A DNA stretch of 64,000 nucleotides from Nitratireductor sp. (GTDB lineage: Bacteria > Pseudomonadota > Alphaproteobacteria > Rhizobiales > Rhizobiaceae). The stretch spans positions 66,001 to 130,000 of the forward strand of contig JACKJU010000006.1 of assembly GCA_020637805.1 (NCBI GenBank), given 5' to 3'. The notes below the pieces were generated by a model, which saw only the letters and a list, made by a program, of their open reading frames with translations, made no database searches and was not told where the DNA came from. Both the position numbers and the translations under genes were made by a program. Below, piece after piece: positions 36,157 to 45,972 of this stretch. Each line of letters starts with the position of its first letter. The stretch's first letter is position 1.

Positions 36157-36303
36157 ATGCCTAGCCTGATCCGATTCATTGTCTTGTTGGCCGTACTTGG
36201 AGGCATCGTGTTTGGCGCAATGTTTGCGCTGACGATATTTGTCGAACCCAAACCGCGCGAGATACAGGTGCGATTGCCGTCCAATGCGATCGATCTGAAC
36301 TGA
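36157..36303 (+). CDS. Small single-pass membrane protein (48 residues)
   Basis: A short gene with a strong GGGGAG site five bases before ATG 36157. The product has one hydrophobic segment (FIVLLAVLGGIVFGAMFALTI fits within residues 7-27) and a short tail with VEPKPREIQVRLPS. From memory, similar small proteins occur between aroK and xerD in other Rhizobiales. The function is unknown. It lies 53 bases ahead of xerD on the same strand. Confidence 0.75.
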   Translation: MPSLIRFIVLLAVLGGIVFGAMFALTIFVEPKPREIQVRLPSNAIDLN

Positions 36304-36356
36304 CGAATGGCGGCTGCCGCGGAAGTGGCAACAGAGGCATAAACGGGCCAGATCCA

Positions 36357-37304
36357 ATGACAGCAATGCCGGATGCCCATCTTGGCGAAGCCTTTCTCGA
36401 GATGATGCTGGCCGAGCGTGGCGCTGGAGCAAATACCATCGCTGCCTATCGCCGTGATCTGGTGCGCTATCTCACTTTTTTGGGCAAGCGCGGCAAACGC
36501 CCCATTAGCTGCACATCAGATGATGTAAGCGCCTTCATGCGGATGCTGGCTGACCAGGACATGGCTCCTTCCAGCCAGGCCCGGCATCTTTCCACCGTGC
36601 GCCAGTTCCACAAGTTCCTGTTCGCGGAAGGCCGTCGTGGCGATGACCCGACCGGGGTGGTGGACGCGCCGAGGGCCGGACGCCCATTGCCGAAGATCCT
36701 GTCGGTTGAGGAGGTGGACAGGCTGCTCGCAGCGGCAAGGACATGTTTGAACGAGGCACTTTCCTCGGGCAAGGGCGTGCGCAAGGCTGCCCGGATGCAT
36801 GCGCTTATCGAAACACTTTATGCATCTGGAATGCGCGTCTCGGAACTGGTCAGCCTGCCCATATCGGCGGCCCGGACCGGCGGGCGCTTTCTGTCGGTGA
36901 CCGGAAAGGGCAAGAAGGAGCGTCTGGTTCCGCTTTCCGGTCGTGCGCAGGATGCCATGGCAAGTTGGCTCGACGTGCTTGGAGAGGAAGCAGGCAGTGA
37001 CGGTTTCTTGTTTGCCGCGGATTCGAGGGAAGGGCACCTTACACGTCAGGCGTTCGCCCGTGACCTGAAGGATCTGGCCGTGGCTGCGGGCATCTCTCCG
37101 TCGCGCCTATCGCCGCATGTGCTGCGGCATGCGTTTGCAAGTCATTTGCTCCACAACGGTGCAGACCTGCGCGCCGTTCAGCAATTGCTTGGTCATTCGG
37201 ACATCTCGACAACACAGATCTATACCCATGTTCTGGACGAGCGGTTGCGTGAGCTCGTGGAAACCCATCATCCCATGGCAAAGGCGATGAAAAAATCCGG
37301 TTGA
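36357..37304 (+). CDS. xerD: Tyrosine recombinase XerD
   Basis: Site-specific recombinase of 315 residues that with XerC resolves chromosome dimers at dif. The N-terminal SAM-like domain (MLAERGAGANTIAAYRRDL) is followed by the catalytic domain with R in YASGMRVSEL, K in GKGKKERLVPL, HVLRHAFASHLL, LGHSDISTTQIYTHV and the nucleophilic tyrosine in the last motif. The housekeeping context (aroK upstream, accA downstream) argues for XerD rather than a mobile-element integrase. Confidence 0.94.
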   Translation: MTAMPDAHLGEAFLEMMLAERGAGANTIAAYRRDLVRYLTFLGKRGKRPISCTSDDVSAFMRMLADQDMAPSSQARHLSTVRQFHKFLFAEGRRGDDPTGVVDAPRAGRPLPKILSVEEVDRLLAAARTCLNEALSSGKGVRKAARMHALIETLYASGMRVSELVSLPISAARTGGRFLSVTGKGKKERLVPLSGRAQDAMASWLDVLGEEAGSDGFLFAADSREGHLTRQAFARDLKDLAVAAGISPSRLSPHVLRHAFASHLLHNGADLRAVQQLLGHSDISTTQIYTHVLDERLRELVETHHPMAKAMKKSG

Positions 37305-37445
37305 GAAGCGCTGGCCCAGGGCGTTCCCGCCATCGTGGCAGAACCACAGTCCTTCTTGACATGAAAAGGCCTTGCGGCCAGTGTGCCGCGCAATTCAACA
37401 GGACCCAGACCGGCCGCGCTGCCGAGTCATACAGGTGGCATGACC

Positions 37446-38402
37446 ATGCGTTTCTATCTCGATTTCGAAAAGCCCGTCGCCGATCTCGACGGCAAGATCC
37501 ACGAATTGAAGTCCATAACCGAGCCGGATGGCGACATGGACATCACCGAGGAAATCCGCAAGCTCGAAGCGAAGTCCAAATCGACGCTGGAAACCCTCTA
37601 CCAGAAGCTGACGCCGTGGCACAAAACCCAGGTAGCCCGTCATCCCGACCGGCCGCATTTCGGTGATTATGCCAAGGGCCTGTTCACCGATTTCGTGCCG
37701 CTGGCGGGTGATCGATACTATGCCGAAGACCATGCGATGCCGTCCGGCTTCGCCCGTTTCGACGGAGAAGCGGTTGCCGTGATCGGCCAGGAAAAGGGTT
37801 CCGATACCCAGTCGCGCCTGAAACACAATTTCGGGATGGCCCGTCCGGAAGGCTATCGCAAGGCAGTTCGGATCATGGAACTGGCAAACCGCTACGAAAT
37901 TCCGGTCATCACGCTGGTCGACACTGCAGGTGCATATCCTGGCGTCGGTGCCGAGGAGCGTGGCCAGGCAGAAGCGATCGCACGATCCACGGAAATGTGC
38001 CTCAATCTCGAAGTGCCCCTGGTTACGGTCATCATCGGCGAAGGCGGTTCGGGCGGTGCCATTGCCATCGCCTCGGCAAACCGTGTTTTCATGCTCGAGC
38101 ACTCCATCTATTCGGTGATCTCGCCGGAAGGCAGTGCTTCGATCCTCTGGCGGGATGCCGCCAAGGCGGAAGAAGCGGCGACAGCGATGAAAATCACGGC
38201 GCAGGACCTCAAGGAACTCGGTATCATCGACGGAATCATCGAGGAGCCGATGGGAGGCGCGCATCGCAACCCCGCCGAGACGATCAAGCGTACCGGTGAT
38301 GCCGTTCGCAAGGCGCTGGGCGAGCTCTCGGGCATGGACGGACCTGCCCTCAAGAAGGCCAGACGCGACAAGTTCCTCGCGATAGGCCGCAATCTGTCCT
38401 GA
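37446..38402 (+). CDS. accA: Acetyl-CoA carboxylase carboxyltransferase subunit alpha
   Basis: Transfers carboxyl from biotin to acetyl-CoA to make malonyl-CoA, together with AccD. The 318 residues begin MRFYLDFEKPVADLDGKI, the usual AccA start, and contain TLVDTAGAYPGVGAEERGQAEAIA and IIGEGGSGGAIAIASANRVFMLEHSIYSVISPEG. ATG 37440 and an open frame to 37383 precede it, but 37446 gives the conserved N-terminus and suits the AGGTGG at 37433-37438. Confidence 0.96.
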   Translation: MRFYLDFEKPVADLDGKIHELKSITEPDGDMDITEEIRKLEAKSKSTLETLYQKLTPWHKTQVARHPDRPHFGDYAKGLFTDFVPLAGDRYYAEDHAMPSGFARFDGEAVAVIGQEKGSDTQSRLKHNFGMARPEGYRKAVRIMELANRYEIPVITLVDTAGAYPGVGAEERGQAEAIARSTEMCLNLEVPLVTVIIGEGGSGGAIAIASANRVFMLEHSIYSVISPEGSASILWRDAAKAEEAATAMKITAQDLKELGIIDGIIEEPMGGAHRNPAETIKRTGDAVRKALGELSGMDGPALKKARRDKFLAIGRNLS

Positions 38403-38673
38403 CCTTTCCGGGTTTCTGCCGCACGAAGCCCGCGATACCCGGTTGCCGCAAATCGGCCTATTTTTCCCCGCAGATACCGGCGAGGGCGTGGCGATGGGCA
38501 TTGCCCGGATGACAAAGCCGTGATTTTGGCGGTAACGCCTTGTCAACGAGACATGTGCGAATATTCTGCCGGACGAGTTGGGACCGGACAAATTCGGGAA
38601 TGAAGGTCAAGCAGTGATTCTGCTGCAGGGATTACAGGGTTCGTTCGGTTGAAAGCCGCGAACGCCGGGAACG

Positions 38674-39873
38674 ATGAAACAGGCATTGGTGAACATTTTC
38701 AATCCGCGCATGATCGTTGCGGCAATGGCTGCAATGATGCTCTTGGCGCTTGCCGGCTGCCAGGGTGGAATCGATGACGCATTTCCCAAGGCGCAGGCGC
38801 CGGTTCCCGAGAAGCTCGTCAAACGCATGAAGGCGAAGGACATGGATCCGGCTTCGCCGATCCTGATCCGTATCTTCAAGGAAGAGGACAAGCTGGAAGT
38901 CTGGAAGCAGAAGCGCAACGGGCGTTTCGATCTTCTTGAAGAATACGAGATCTGCAAATGGTCCGGCCAACTCGGGCCGAAGTTCAAGGAAGGCGACCGG
39001 CAGGCGCCCGAGGGGTTCTATACGATCACGCGCGGGCAGATGAACCCGAAATCCAGCTATTACCTGTCGTTCAATATCGGGTATCCCAACCGCTACGATC
39101 GTTCGCACGGACGCACCGGTACGCATCTCATGGTCCACGGCGCTTGCTCCTCGGCCGGCTGCTATTCCATGACCGACGAGCGGATCGCCGAAATCTACGC
39201 GCTTGCGCGCGAAAGTTTCGACGGTGGACAGAAATCCTTCCAGGTCCAGGCCTATCCATTCCGCCTGACAGCCGAAAACCTTGCCAAGCATGCGGACAGC
39301 CAGCACCTCGAGTTCTGGAAGATGCTCAAGGAGGGGTTCGACCAGTTCGAACTCACCAAGATGGAGCCGAAGGTCGATGTCTGCGAGAAACGCTACGTCT
39401 TCAACTGGCTTGAGGAGGAAGGCCGTTCCTTTTCGTCTTCCGATGCATGTCCTCCGGCGACGATGAATCCGAACCTGTTGTCGGCCTATGCAAGCTACCG
39501 CCAGAAAGAGGATCAAACCTTTCGCAAGGTGATGTCGCGTGAAATTGCGCGGGCAAGGCTTGCCGGAAAGGACTTTGCAAATCTTGGCCCATCTTCGCTG
39601 ACCATCGTTGCCAAGGGGTCCGAACAGCTCCCGCCTCCGACCCCCGCGCCGGAACCCGAACCGCAGCCTGAACCGGAGACTGCAGCACTGACAGATGCTG
39701 CGCCGCCACAGGTGGGCACTTCTCAAGCTGCCGGAGAAACCGCCGGTGCACCTGTGGTCGTGAGCGACCAGGGTGGTGGCCCCAGTTCCGAAGTCGCCGC
39801 ATCTGGCGAACCTGCAACGGTGAGAAAGCTTCCGCCAACAATCGACGTGATCCCGACGCCAGCCGAGCGCTGA
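38674..39873 (+). CDS. L,D-transpeptidase (YkuD/YafK family) lipoprotein
   Basis: A 399-residue envelope protein. The signal ends in a lipobox (MMLLALAGC, Cys29). The catalytic domain (about residues 60-210) carries the YkuD signature HGACSSAGCYSMTD with the nucleophilic cysteine. It may crosslink peptidoglycan or, like some YafK-type enzymes, cleave or attach proteins at diaminopimelate. The C-terminal 90 residues are rich in Pro, Glu, Ala and Thr and look disordered. It stands alone after accA and converges with a sulfotransferase gene. Confidence 0.87.
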   Translation: MKQALVNIFNPRMIVAAMAAMMLLALAGCQGGIDDAFPKAQAPVPEKLVKRMKAKDMDPASPILIRIFKEEDKLEVWKQKRNGRFDLLEEYEICKWSGQLGPKFKEGDRQAPEGFYTITRGQMNPKSSYYLSFNIGYPNRYDRSHGRTGTHLMVHGACSSAGCYSMTDERIAEIYALARESFDGGQKSFQVQAYPFRLTAENLAKHADSQHLEFWKMLKEGFDQFELTKMEPKVDVCEKRYVFNWLEEEGRSFSSSDACPPATMNPNLLSAYASYRQKEDQTFRKVMSREIARARLAGKDFANLGPSSLTIVAKGSEQLPPPTPAPEPEPQPEPETAALTDAAPPQVGTSQAAGETAGAPVVVSDQGGGPSSEVAASGEPATVRKLPPTIDVIPTPAER

Positions 39874-39890
39874 CACTAGGCTGGTGAAGC

Positions 39891-40697
39891 CTATCGCTTG
39901 GCCCAGAGTTCGCGTGTATGCGGGAACCGGTCGAAACAGTATTCGTAGACAGGCTGATAAAAGCTGCGGATTTCGGCCAGGAGCGCGGGATCGATCTGCG
40001 TTTGCGCACCGCGAGCCGCATTGATCTTCCTGTCGAGAAAGTCCGTCTTGGCAGGGATTTGGAGAAATCCGGAAAGTTCCGTCAGGGCTTCCGCCGTGAA
40101 CATGTTCTCGAAGAAGCCGTAGTGGACGTTGCCTGAGCCGAAGACAGTCTCCAGCCTTTCGATGATCAGATCGTAGCGCGTGCGGGCCTGAAAGAAGTTC
40201 GAGGCATATCGTTTCCTCAACTGATCATGGGCGAACATGCTGCCGTCTCCGGCCTTGCGGCGCTGCATTTCAGCCGCGCTGACACAGCGCGAAACCGGGT
40301 CACGCATCAGGAAAACTACCTTTACCGCGAATCCCTTGCCCTCGAGGCGTTTACGGATTTCGGCAAATGTTGCGGCGTCCAGTGTTGCATAGGCAGGCGT
40401 GACATCGCCGGTCATCCGGACATTGCCCCGGATGCGGCCGGCGAAATAGCGCTCGTAGAATCCGTCGAAATTCTGCATGGCAAACCTGAGCCATACATCG
40501 CGGCGCAGGGAAAGCAGCTTGCGCGGCCCCACCCGGCGCTTCGTTTCCGCGCCGGATCGCACCTCCCATATGTGCCCCTCCCCGAACGGGCCGAAATCTG
40601 AGAAATCGAAACTGTCGAGATAGGTTCTTAGCCAGGTGGTTCCGCTCTTCTGCGAGCCGGGGCACAACACGAATACGGGCCGGGTTGTTTCGTTCAC
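39891..40697 (-). CDS. Sulfotransferase-family protein
   Basis: A 268-residue PAPS-dependent sulfotransferase-like protein. The 5'-phosphosulfate loop is CPGSQKSGTTWLRTYL (about residues 12-27) and the 3'-phosphate region is VVFLMRDPVSRCVSAAE (about 128-144). In Rhizobiales such enzymes sulfate surface polysaccharides, Nod factors or lipids. It is a lone gene between the L,D-transpeptidase and secA, with no other sulfation genes nearby, so the acceptor is unknown. Confidence 0.83.
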   Translation of the reverse strand: MNETTRPVFVLCPGSQKSGTTWLRTYLDSFDFSDFGPFGEGHIWEVRSGAETKRRVGPRKLLSLRRDVWLRFAMQNFDGFYERYFAGRIRGNVRMTGDVTPAYATLDAATFAEIRKRLEGKGFAVKVVFLMRDPVSRCVSAAEMQRRKAGDGSMFAHDQLRKRYASNFFQARTRYDLIIERLETVFGSGNVHYGFFENMFTAEALTELSGFLQIPAKTDFLDRKINAARGAQTQIDPALLAEIRSFYQPVYEYCFDRFPHTRELWAKR

Positions 40698-40764
40698 GGG
40701 TCGATGCGCTCCGATGGCTGGTATCAGGCCGGTACGCGGGACCGGGAAATACCGGTTCCACGTA

Positions 40765-40782
40765 CCGTTGAGATATCAACGG
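40765..40782 (-). other. Hairpin downstream of secA
   Basis: CCGTTGA-GATA-TCAACGG is a perfect seven-base stem 15 bases beyond the secA stop codon. No T run follows, so it is a possible mRNA 3' end structure rather than a clear intrinsic terminator. Confidence 0.4.
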
Positions 40783-40797
40783 GCCTCAAGACTACCG

Positions 40798-43488
40798 TCA
40801 GACGTATTTGCCGTGGCAGTGCTTGAATTTCTTGCCCGATCCGCAAGGGCAGGGATCGTTGCGGCGCGTATTCTGCCAACCTTCCGGAAGATTGGAGAAA
40901 TCCAGCTCCTCGTCGCCATACTCGGAGGCGTCAAACTCGTCCGAACCTTCGCCGTCTGCAAGCATCTTGGCTGCGGCCTGCTTGGCCTGGGCCAGCGGGT
41001 CTTCTTGCACCAGTTCGACGCGGGCCATCTGGCTGGTGACGGCCTGACGCAGGTTGGCCAGCATGGCCTGGAACAGCTCGAAGCTTTCGCCCTTGTATTC
41101 CTGCAGCGGGTCGCGCTGGCCGTAGCCGCGGAAGCCGATGACCGAACGCAGGTGATCGAGGTTCACCAGATGCTCACGCCAGAGATGGTCGATTGTCTGC
41201 AGCAGTACGGATTTCTGTACATAGCGGATGACCTCGGGACCAAAGCGTTCCGCCTTCTCGGCAGCATGTTCGTCGGCGATACCGGTAATGCGGTCGGTAA
41301 TCGCTTCCTCGTCGATACCTTCTTCCTCGGCCCATTCGCGAATCGGCAGACCGAGTGCGAGCCCGCTCTTTACCTCCTCGTCGAGACCGTCGACATCCCA
41401 CTGGTCGGCATAGGCGTTCTTGGGAATGTGCCGCTCGACGATGTCGGAGATGACTTCATGGCGCATGTCGTTGATCGTATCGGACACATCTTCGGTCTTC
41501 ATCAGGTCGATGCGCTGCTCGAAGATCACCTTGCGCTGGTCGTTCATCACGTCGTCGAACTTCAACAGGTTCTTGCGGATGTCGAAGTTGCGGGCTTCCA
41601 CCTTCTGCTGCGCCTTCTCGAGCGCCTTGTTGATCCATGGGTGGATGATTGCTTCGTCTTCCTTCAGGCCGAGCTTCTGCAGCATACCGTCCATGCGGTC
41701 GGAGCCGAAAATGCGCATCAGGTCGTCCTGCAGCGACAGGAAGAAGCGAGAATGCCCCGGATCGCCCTGGCGTCCGGAACGGCCGCGCAACTGGTTGTCG
41801 ATCCGGCGGCTCTCGTGGCGCTCGGTGCCAATGACGTAGAGGCCGCCGGCTGCCAATGCCTGCTCCTTCAAACGCTTGACGTCGGCGCGGACCTCTTCCT
41901 CGATCTTCTTGCGCTGGGCTGGGTCTTCAATGCCCTCGAGTTCCTTTTCAAGGCGCATGTCGAGGTTGCCGCCCAACTGAATGTCGGTGCCGCGTCCGGC
42001 CATGTTGGTCGCGATGGTGATGGCGCCGGGCACCCCAGCCTGGGAAATGATGTAGGCTTCCTGCTCGTGGTAGCGGGCGTTCAGAACCTGGAAGTCCTTG
42101 AGGCCTTCTTCCTTCAGGCGCTCGGCAAGAATCTCCGATTTCTCGATGGAAGTCGTGCCGACGAGCACCGGCTGGCTGCGCTCGCTGCATTCCTTGATCA
42201 GATTGACGATGGCGCGGTATTTTTCCTCGACGGTGCGGTAGACCTCGTCGTCATCGTCAATACGCGCCACGGGAAGGTTGGTCGGCACATCGATTACGTT
42301 TAGGCCGTAGATGTCCATGAACTCCTCGGCCTCGGTAAGAGCGGTGCCTGTCATGCCGGCAAGCTTGTCGTAGAGGCGGAAGTAGTTCTGGAAGGTGATG
42401 GAAGCCAGCGTCTGGTTTTCAGGCTGGATGGTGACGCCTTCCTTGGCTTCGAGTGCCTGGTGCTGACCCTCGGAATAACGGCGGCCCGGCATCATGCGGC
42501 CCGTGAATTCGTCGATGATCACCACTTCGTCGTTGCGAACGATGTAGTCGCGGTCCTTGAGGAAGAGCTTGTGGGCCTTCAGTGCGTTGTTGACGTGGTG
42601 CACGATGGCGACATTCTCGATGTCGTAGAGCGATTCACCCTTGAGGAGACCGGCGTCGCGCAGCAGGTTTTCCAGCTTCTCGGTGCCTTCTTCCGTGAAG
42701 TTGACCGAACGCTGTTTTTCATCGAGTTCGTAGTCGGAATCGTCGATCCCCGGGATGAACTTGTCGATGGTGACATAGAGTTCCGAGCGGTCGTCCAGAG
42801 GTCCCGAAATGATCAGCGGTGTCCGCGCTTCGTCGATCAGGATGGAGTCCACCTCATCGACAATCGCGAAATTGTGACCGCGCTGAACCATCGATTCCAG
42901 ATCGAACTTCATGTTGTCGCGAAGGTAGTCGAAACCGTATTCGTTGTTGGTTCCGTAGGTAATGTCGCAGGCATAGGCGGCGCGGCGCTGTTCGTCGTCC
43001 AGCCCGTGAACGATGATGCCGGTGGTCATGCCGAGCCAGCCATAGAGCTTGCCCATCCATTCGGCGTCACGGGATGCCAGGTAGTCGTTGACGGTAACGA
43101 CATGCACACCCTTGCCGGTCAGCGCATTCAGGTAGACCGGCAGCGTGGCGACAAGCGTCTTGCCTTCACCGGTGCGCATTTCCGAAATGCCGCCGTTGTG
43201 AAGGATCATGCCGCCGATCAGCTGAACGTCGAAAGGCCGCATGCCGAGCACGCGTTTCGAAGCTTCGCGAACGACGGCGAAGGCTGGAACCATCAGGTCG
43301 TCGAGTTTTGCCCCGTCTTCCAGCTGTTTCCTGAATTCTGCCGTTTTTGCCTGTAGTTGCTCATCGGAAAGAGCCGCAATCTCTTCCTCCATAGCATTGA
43401 TCGCTGCGACTTTCGGCTGAAGCGTCCTGATCTGGCGCTCGTTTGCGGAGCCGAAAACTTTCTTTGCGATTCCCGAGATGATGCCCAT
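40798..43488 (-). CDS. secA: Preprotein translocase ATPase SecA
   Basis: Motor of the Sec pathway, driving unfolded proteins through SecYEG. The 896 residues have the SecA DEAD motor (MRTGEGKTLVATLPVYLNAL, then DEVDSILIDEARTPLIISG), the preprotein crosslinking domain, MAGRGTDIQLGG and RGRSGRQGDPG in the second motor half, and a C-terminal zinc/SecB site RNDPCPCGSGKKFKHCHGKYV. The frame is open 36 codons upstream; ATG 43488 with AAGGA gives the standard N-terminus. It is divergent from a parvulin gene. Confidence 0.97.
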   Translation of the reverse strand: MGIISGIAKKVFGSANERQIRTLQPKVAAINAMEEEIAALSDEQLQAKTAEFRKQLEDGAKLDDLMVPAFAVVREASKRVLGMRPFDVQLIGGMILHNGGISEMRTGEGKTLVATLPVYLNALTGKGVHVVTVNDYLASRDAEWMGKLYGWLGMTTGIIVHGLDDEQRRAAYACDITYGTNNEYGFDYLRDNMKFDLESMVQRGHNFAIVDEVDSILIDEARTPLIISGPLDDRSELYVTIDKFIPGIDDSDYELDEKQRSVNFTEEGTEKLENLLRDAGLLKGESLYDIENVAIVHHVNNALKAHKLFLKDRDYIVRNDEVVIIDEFTGRMMPGRRYSEGQHQALEAKEGVTIQPENQTLASITFQNYFRLYDKLAGMTGTALTEAEEFMDIYGLNVIDVPTNLPVARIDDDDEVYRTVEEKYRAIVNLIKECSERSQPVLVGTTSIEKSEILAERLKEEGLKDFQVLNARYHEQEAYIISQAGVPGAITIATNMAGRGTDIQLGGNLDMRLEKELEGIEDPAQRKKIEEEVRADVKRLKEQALAAGGLYVIGTERHESRRIDNQLRGRSGRQGDPGHSRFFLSLQDDLMRIFGSDRMDGMLQKLGLKEDEAIIHPWINKALEKAQQKVEARNFDIRKNLLKFDDVMNDQRKVIFEQRIDLMKTEDVSDTINDMRHEVISDIVERHIPKNAYADQWDVDGLDEEVKSGLALGLPIREWAEEEGIDEEAITDRITGIADEHAAEKAERFGPEVIRYVQKSVLLQTIDHLWREHLVNLDHLRSVIGFRGYGQRDPLQEYKGESFELFQAMLANLRQAVTSQMARVELVQEDPLAQAKQAAAKMLADGEGSDEFDASEYGDEELDFSNLPEGWQNTRRNDPCPCGSGKKFKHCHGKYV

Positions 43489-43745
43489 TGGGGGTCCTTG
43501 GTAGGGTGTATGAAAGATCGTCCGTTCGTTGATGCGGCGATCGATCGTGCGGGAGTGTTCCCTGAAACTTGAAGTTAGACCCGTCGCCGGTCCCAAAATT
43601 TGCTCAGGACAAGTGGACGTTGGTCAACGGGACAGATAAGAGGGGGGCAAAGCGATGTCAACGCCGCAACTCTACTCGGCCTGACACGACGGCCATGCGA
43701 TGGCATGGGCAAAAAATCGGCCAAGAACGAAAAGGAATGTCGTCA

Positions 43746-44654
43746 ATGCTGGCAATACTACCCAAATTCATGCACTCCGCGTCGCAAGGTTCGGCATGCA
43801 GGCAAGCAGCACGCACCTTCATTGCGCTTTCCTTTGCCAGCGCAATTGCACTTTCTTCCCCTGTCAGTTCGGCCTGGGCGGCCGAGGGCGTGGTAGCCAA
43901 GGTCGGAAACGTCGAAATTACCGAGAACATGCTGGCACTCGCTGCCGCAGATCTCGAACAGCAGTTTGCGCAGGTGCCTGAAGACAAGCGCAAGGCAGCA
44001 ATCCTGTCCGCGCTGATCGACATTGTCTCGCTATCCGCCAAGGCAGAGGAAGCGGGGCTGGGCGAAGATCCGGGTTTCAAGGAGCGCATGGCGTTCCTGA
44101 AAATGCGGGCACTTCACAACGAGTATTTCCAGGAAAAGATCGCCGAAAGCATTTCGGATGAGGAAATCAAGGCCCGCTTTGACCAGGAGGTCAAATCGAT
44201 CACGCCCGAAAAGCAGGTCAAGGCCCGACACATTCTCGTGAAGACTGAAGAAGAAGCCAAGGAAATCATCAAGGAACTCGAAGGCGGAGCAGACTTCACC
44301 ACTCTTGCCAAGGAAAAGTCGACGGGCCCCTCCGGTCCCAATGGTGGCGATCTCGGGTTCTTTTCGGCCGGGCAGATGGTGCCGGAATTTTCCAAGGCAG
44401 CTTTCGATCTGAAGAATGGTGAGTTCACCAAGGAGCCTGTCCAGACGCAGTTCGGCTGGCATGTGATCCTGCGCGAAGAAGACCGCGACGAGCCACTGCC
44501 CAGCTTCGAGGACGTAAAGGACACAATTCGCCAGATCCTGCTGCGCGAGAAGTACTTCAACGTGGTCCAGGACTCGAAGAAGGGCGTCGACATCGAAATT
44601 CTGGATGAGAACCTGAAAAAGCAGTATGAGGAAGCCCAGCCCAAGGCCGAATGA
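43746..44654 (+). CDS. Periplasmic parvulin-type peptidylprolyl isomerase
   Basis: About 302 residues. It has a signal peptide (FIALSFASAIALSSPVSSAWAAE), an N-terminal SurA-like helical chaperone part, and a PpiC/parvulin domain (about residues 150-245: KQVKARHILVKTEEEAKEI...TGPSGPNGGDLGFFSAGQMVPEFSKAAF). It probably folds exported proteins. Start ATG 43746 lies nine bases after GGA 43734-43736; ATG 43737 is an alternative and the frame is open to 43569. It is divergent from secA and 43 bases ahead of argJ. Confidence 0.9.
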   Translation: MLAILPKFMHSASQGSACRQAARTFIALSFASAIALSSPVSSAWAAEGVVAKVGNVEITENMLALAAADLEQQFAQVPEDKRKAAILSALIDIVSLSAKAEEAGLGEDPGFKERMAFLKMRALHNEYFQEKIAESISDEEIKARFDQEVKSITPEKQVKARHILVKTEEEAKEIIKELEGGADFTTLAKEKSTGPSGPNGGDLGFFSAGQMVPEFSKAAFDLKNGEFTKEPVQTQFGWHVILREEDRDEPLPSFEDVKDTIRQILLREKYFNVVQDSKKGVDIEILDENLKKQYEEAQPKAE

Positions 44655-44697
44655 CCTTGGGTACTTCCAAGCTTCATAATCATCCCGGATTGAAAAA

Positions 44698-45918
44698 ATG
44701 GCGTCCAAGATCTCTCCTCTCGCCCCTGAAGCCTATCCCGCAATGCCGGCAATCGAAGGCGTGCGAACCGGAGCAGTCGAGGCCGGTATCAAGTACAAGA
44801 ACCGCAAGGATCTCGCCGTGATACTCTTCGACAAGCCGGCAGAAGTGGCAGGCGTATTCACCCGTTCGTTATGCCCTTCGGCACCCGTGGACTGGTGCCG
44901 CAAGCATCTCTCCGGTGGCAAGGCAAATGCGGTAGTCATCAATTCGGGCAACGCGAATGCCTTCACTGGCAAGAAGGGCTCGGAAGCCGTCAAGCTGACT
45001 GCGGAAGCAGCAGCGGATGCCTTCGGCTGCAAGAAGTCGACCGTGTTTCTCGCCTCGACCGGGGTAATCGGCGAACCGCTCAATACGAGCGGCTTTGCCG
45101 AGAAGCTCAGCGAGGCCGGTTCGGCCGCCGCCGCCGGTGGCTGGGACGACCTGGCGCGCGCCATCATGACCACGGACACCTATCCGAAGATGTCGACGCG
45201 CAGCTTCGAGATCGAGGGCAAGACCTATTTGATCAATGGTGTTGCCAAGGGTTCGGGCATGATCGCGCCTGACATGGCGACCATGCTATCCTACGTGGTT
45301 ACGGACCTGCCGGTGGCGAGCGAGGACCTGCAGAAACTGCTGTCCAAGCATGTTGAAACGACTTTCAACGCAATCACTGTCGACAGCGACACATCGACCA
45401 GCGACACGCTGATGCTTTTTTCCGCCCGCAACGGCCGCAAGCCCGTTTCCGGCAGTGCACTCAAGACATTCGGCAAGGTGCTGCACGAGGTGCTGCACGA
45501 ACTGGCGATCTTGATCGTGCGCGATGGAGAAGGTGCGACCAAACAGGTGGAAGTGACCGTCACCGGTGCCAAGTCGGCCAAGTCGGCCCGCCGAATTGCG
45601 TTTTCGATTGCCAATTCTCCGTTGGTCAAAACCGCCATCGCGGGCGAGGACGCCAACTGGGGCCGTATCGTTGCCGCGGTTGGCAAGGCAGGCGAACCGG
45701 CGGACCGTGACAGGATGGAAATCCAGTTCGGCGATATTCGCGTTGCGCACAAGGGCGAGCGTGATCCGGATTACGACGAGGCAGCTGCAAGTGCCGTGGT
45801 CAAGAAGGAGTTCATCCCGATCCGCGTGGATGTCGGTGTCGGCCGGGGAAGTGCCACCGTCTGGACCTGCGATCTGACCCACGAGTATATCTCGATCAAC
45901 GCGGACTATCGCAGCTAG
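44698..45918 (+). CDS. argJ: Bifunctional ornithine acetyltransferase/N-acetylglutamate synthase
   Basis: Recycles the acetyl group from N-acetylornithine to glutamate in arginine synthesis. The 406-residue precursor cleaves itself at the ATML site in KGSGMIAPDMATMLSYVVTDL (about residue 200), with threonine as nucleophile. Other family motifs are NSGNANAFTGKKG and FSIANSPLVKTAIAGEDANWGRIVAAVGKAG. It follows the parvulin gene and precedes a decayed intergenic repeat. Confidence 0.96.
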   Translation: MASKISPLAPEAYPAMPAIEGVRTGAVEAGIKYKNRKDLAVILFDKPAEVAGVFTRSLCPSAPVDWCRKHLSGGKANAVVINSGNANAFTGKKGSEAVKLTAEAAADAFGCKKSTVFLASTGVIGEPLNTSGFAEKLSEAGSAAAAGGWDDLARAIMTTDTYPKMSTRSFEIEGKTYLINGVAKGSGMIAPDMATMLSYVVTDLPVASEDLQKLLSKHVETTFNAITVDSDTSTSDTLMLFSARNGRKPVSGSALKTFGKVLHEVLHELAILIVRDGEGATKQVEVTVTGAKSAKSARRIAFSIANSPLVKTAIAGEDANWGRIVAAVGKAGEPADRDRMEIQFGDIRVAHKGERDPDYDEAAASAVVKKEFIPIRVDVGVGRGSATVWTCDLTHEYISINADYRS

Positions 45919-45972
45919 GCCGGATCAGCTTCAGCTGCGCACGGATAGTCCCGGACGGCGACGGAATTTGTT

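Noticed and set aside
36357..37304. XerD as a sign of a mobile element
   Set aside because: Gene order (aroB-aroK-small protein-xerD-accA) and motifs fit the chromosomal dimer-resolution recombinase, with no att repeats or cargo.
40636..42303. 555-codon plus-strand open frame inside secA
   Set aside because: secA on the other strand is intact with all motifs; the composition is that of a mirrored reading frame.
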